Of a stretch of DNA of 33,767 nt, positions 31,881 through 33,767 are shown in pieces. This DNA is from an uncultured Dorea sp. (GTDB lineage: Bacteria; Bacillota; Clostridia; Lachnospirales; Lachnospiraceae): NCBI GenBank assembly GCA_910588745.1, contig CAJURK010000035.1, positions 1-33,767 of the forward strand, in the 5' to 3' direction. The notes beneath the pieces were generated by a model. That model made no database searches and was not told the origin of the DNA. It worked only from the letters and a program-made list of their open reading frames with translations. Both the position numbers and the translations under genes were made by a program. Each line of letters opens with the position of its first letter. The first letter of the stretch is position 1.

Positions 31881-32409
31881 AGAACAGTCTTCTTTTGTAA
31901 ATATCGGCTCTTCTTCATTACTAATAGTTTTTGTGGTATTATGTCTTGCCACCTTTGCTATTCTGTCGCTTTCCAGTGCAAAAAGCGACTATTCCCTAAG
32001 CAAAAGGCTTGCAGAACACAAGAGCAGTTACTACGAAGCATCTTCAACCGCAGAGAGCATTTTAAACGAAATCGACACCCGGTTAGCCGACGCTGCCGCG
32101 GACTCTCCAAAGGATCGCCTATCCGGCTCTTCTAAAGATTTTATAGCGTCCCCCTATACGGAGGCCGTAATAAAGTCCCTTGACGGTTCACAAATCGACG
32201 AAACCAGCGTCTCCTGCAGGAAAACAGATAAACGTTTGCAGATAACCTATCAAGTTCCGCTTAATGAAAAGCAGATACTGGATATTGAACTTAATGTAAC
32301 GGATTATACAAAGCACGAAACCTACTATGAGATACAAAAATGGCAGGTTGTCTCTACCGATACATGGGAAAGCGACGATACTCTTAATCTCATGCCGGTT
32401 ATCCAGTAA
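31867..32409 (+). CDS. Hypothetical membrane protein, PilX-like position
   Basis: A 180-residue protein with one helix (about 17-36, SLLIVFVVLCLATFAILSL) and a following YYEASSTAESILNEI stretch, which resembles the start of PilX-type minor pilins (tandem helix then A-x-A-E). I do not recognise a family with confidence. The ATG at 31867 has AAGGAGG upstream and overlaps the previous gene. It is probably an accessory of the filament. Confidence 0.6.
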   Translation: MKKDKEQSSFVNIGSSSLLIVFVVLCLATFAILSLSSAKSDYSLSKRLAEHKSSYYEASSTAESILNEIDTRLADAAADSPKDRLSGSSKDFIASPYTEAVIKSLDGSQIDETSVSCRKTDKRLQITYQVPLNEKQILDIELNVTDYTKHETYYEIQKWQVVSTDTWESDDTLNLMPVIQ

Positions 32410-32435
32410 TCAGAGTTTTGAAAGGAGTTTTATAC

Positions 32436-33491
32436 ATGGATTTAATTAGCATATTAGAGCAGGCAATTAAAGAAGGGGCTTCCGATGTATTTATCGTTGC
32501 CGGACTTCCCGTAACCTTTCGCAAGAATGGCGTAATCTGTCAGATTTCCGATACAAAGCTGTTTCCCGCAGATACGGAAAAGATTCTAACGGAGATTTAT
32601 GAACAGGCTGGGCAGCGTGATCTGAATATTTTAAATAATTCGGGCGACGACGATTTTTCCTTTGCCCTCTCAGGTCTTTCCAGATTCCGCGTCAGCGCGT
32701 ATATGCAAAGAGGCGCTTTATCTGCGGTAATCCGAATTATCACCTTTGATCTGCCAGATTTCAGTGAACTAGGTCTTCCCGAGCATATCATCCATCTAGG
32801 CGATAATGGAAAAGGCATGATTCTGGTTACCGGCCCCGCCGGAAGCGGTAAATCCACCACGCTTGCCTGTATTATCAACCAGATCAACAAAACCCAGCAC
32901 AAACATATCATTACTCTTGAAGACCCGTTAGAGTACCTTCACCGGCACAACAAAAGCATTGTTAGCCAGCGTGAAATTAATGTAGACACTGAAAATTACG
33001 TAACCGCGCTCCGAGCCGCGCTCCGTCAGAGTCCGGATGTGATTCTTCTTGGTGAAATGCGCGACTATGAAACGATCAATGTCGCCATGACCGCAGCAGA
33101 GACCGGACATCTTCTGTTGTCCACCCTCCATACCATCGGCGCCGCCAATACCATCGACCGTATTATCGACGTATTCCCGGCAAACCAGCAGCAGCAAATA
33201 GGCGCGCAGCTATCGCTGGCGTTGAATGCGGTGGTATCCCAGCAGCTTGTGCCAACCGTAGACGGCAAAGTCGCTCCCGCTCTAGAAATTATGACCGTCA
33301 CACCCGCTATCCGAAATATGATTCGCGATAATAAAGTACATCAAATTGACGGTATTATTTACTCCTCTATGAAAGATGATATGATTTCTATGGACGGAAG
33401 CCTTCTTAATTTATACAAACAAGGACGGATAACCAAAGAGACCGCCCTCAAATATGCAACCAATCCAGAAATGTTGGGGAAAAAGTTATAA
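32436..33491 (+). CDS. pilT: PilT-family retraction ATPase
   Basis: A 351-residue ring ATPase. Walker A is GPAGSGKST at 133-141, the Asp box ITLEDPLEYLH at 159-169, Walker B LLGEMRD at 204-210, and the His box HLLLSTLHT at 225-233. The C-terminal AIRNMIRDNKVHQI is the PilT-specific AIRNLIRE motif, which separates it from PilB and GspE. PilT depolymerises type IV pili and drives twitching. The ATG at 32436 has AAAGGAG upstream; an earlier in-frame TTG at 32418 overlaps that site. No PilB-type extension ATPase is in the operon. Confidence 0.92.
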   Translation: MDLISILEQAIKEGASDVFIVAGLPVTFRKNGVICQISDTKLFPADTEKILTEIYEQAGQRDLNILNNSGDDDFSFALSGLSRFRVSAYMQRGALSAVIRIITFDLPDFSELGLPEHIIHLGDNGKGMILVTGPAGSGKSTTLACIINQINKTQHKHIITLEDPLEYLHRHNKSIVSQREINVDTENYVTALRAALRQSPDVILLGEMRDYETINVAMTAAETGHLLLSTLHTIGAANTIDRIIDVFPANQQQQIGAQLSLALNAVVSQQLVPTVDGKVAPALEIMTVTPAIRNMIRDNKVHQIDGIIYSSMKDDMISMDGSLLNLYKQGRITKETALKYATNPEMLGKKL

Positions 33492-33520
33492 GAATATAGC
33501 CGAAATTGTCGAAACAGCTC

Positions 33521-33572
33521 CTGACTAAAATCAAAATCCATGAAGCAGCAGAGACGGGATGATTTTAGTCAG
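33521..33572. repeat. 13-bp inverted repeat after pilT
   Basis: CTGACTAAAATCA (33521-33533) and its exact reverse complement (33560-33572) with a 26-base loop, about 30 bases after the pilT stop. No T-run follows on either strand, so it is not a standard terminator. Confidence 0.75.
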
Positions 33573-33674
33573 GCGGCGTTTAGACGGTAATATATGGTTT
33601 AGAACCTAAAACATACATAAAGTTAAATTTTCCTCTTTTAAATTCTTTGGTTTTATGGTAGAATAAGTTTGCAT

Positions 33675-33703
33675 TTGGGTTCAACCTAATAGCGTATTAT
33701 AAT
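33675..33703 (+). promoter_or_regulatory. tRNA promoter
   Basis: TTGGGT (33675-33680) and TATAAT (33698-33703) are 17 bases apart, with the tRNA beginning about 11 bases after the -10 box. Confidence 0.65.
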
Positions 33704-33713
33704 TTTATTAGTT

Positions 33714-33767
33714 GTCGCTATAGCTCAGCTGGATAGAGCGACCGCCTCCTAAGCGGTAGATGGTTCG
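33714..33767 (+). tRNA. tRNA-Arg (anticodon CCU), cut by the window edge
   Basis: Acceptor strand GTCGCTA, D-arm GCTC...GAGC, anticodon stem ACCGC/GCGGT (33741-33745 with 33753-33757) and loop CTCCTAA, giving the anticodon CCT at 33748-33750 for AGG codons. The T-arm begins at GGTTCG where the window ends. Confidence 0.93.

Overview
The window looks like chromosomal DNA of a spore-forming, anaerobic Firmicute of the Lachnospiraceae type. The evidence is a SpoIID/SpoIIQ pair, BofA, a CwlD-like amidase, a rubredoxin-first (reverse) rubrerythrin beside a PerR-like regulator, a T-box leader on ileS, AGGAGG-type ribosome binding sites and a Lachnospiraceae-style tad locus. I cannot name the genus from sequence alone.

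Layout. 1-146: the start of an Rpn/PD-(D/E)XK transposase-like gene leaving the left edge. About 361-8868 (minus strand): a complete-looking tight-adherence (tad, type IVb pilus) operon in the order tadZ, tadA, tadB, tadC, flp pilin, DUF5702 protein, a TadE-like pseudopilin with two His-Cys-CxxC modules, prepilin peptidase, a second TadE-like pseudopilin, and a DUF6382 protein. It starts from a consensus promoter overlapped by a perfect 11-bp inverted repeat. 9121-12685 (minus): bofA, comEB, a cwlD-like amidase and a GH18 glycosidase anchored in the membrane. 12813-14489: a 74-residue orphan, mecA (plus) and a DUF1858 protein. 14950-15885: a secreted NlpC/P60 hydrolase with two WalR-like boxes. 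16275-18368: perR-like regulator and reverse rubrerythrin, hemolysin III homologue, and a GIY-YIG protein. 18673-20364: spoIID-spoIIQ behind a good sigma-E-type promoter. 20433-26586: T-box, long-form ileS and glycogen phosphorylase in one apparent transcript. 26609-28045: a DacF-type D,D-carboxypeptidase. 28459-33491 (plus): a second filament operon (transglutaminase lipoprotein, PilC, four small pilin-like or membrane proteins, PilT) with no PilB, no major pilin and no peptidase of its own. 33714-end: tRNA-Arg(CCU), cut by the right edge.

How it fits together. Two unrelated type IV filament systems sit about 20 kb apart, and the only prepilin peptidase visible is in the tad operon. Between them are mostly envelope and sporulation genes (amidase, GH18, NlpC/P60, D,D-carboxypeptidase, SpoIID/SpoIIQ, BofA). 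The parts most worth a second look are the PilT-only filament operon, the cysteine-rich TadE-like pseudopilin with its long inverted repeat around the start codon, the palindromic tad promoter, the WalR-like sites at the NlpC gene, the metal-site-less SpoIIQ, and the T-box transcript that appears to include glycogen phosphorylase. No CRISPR array, insertion sequence with ends, prophage or restriction/defence island was seen.
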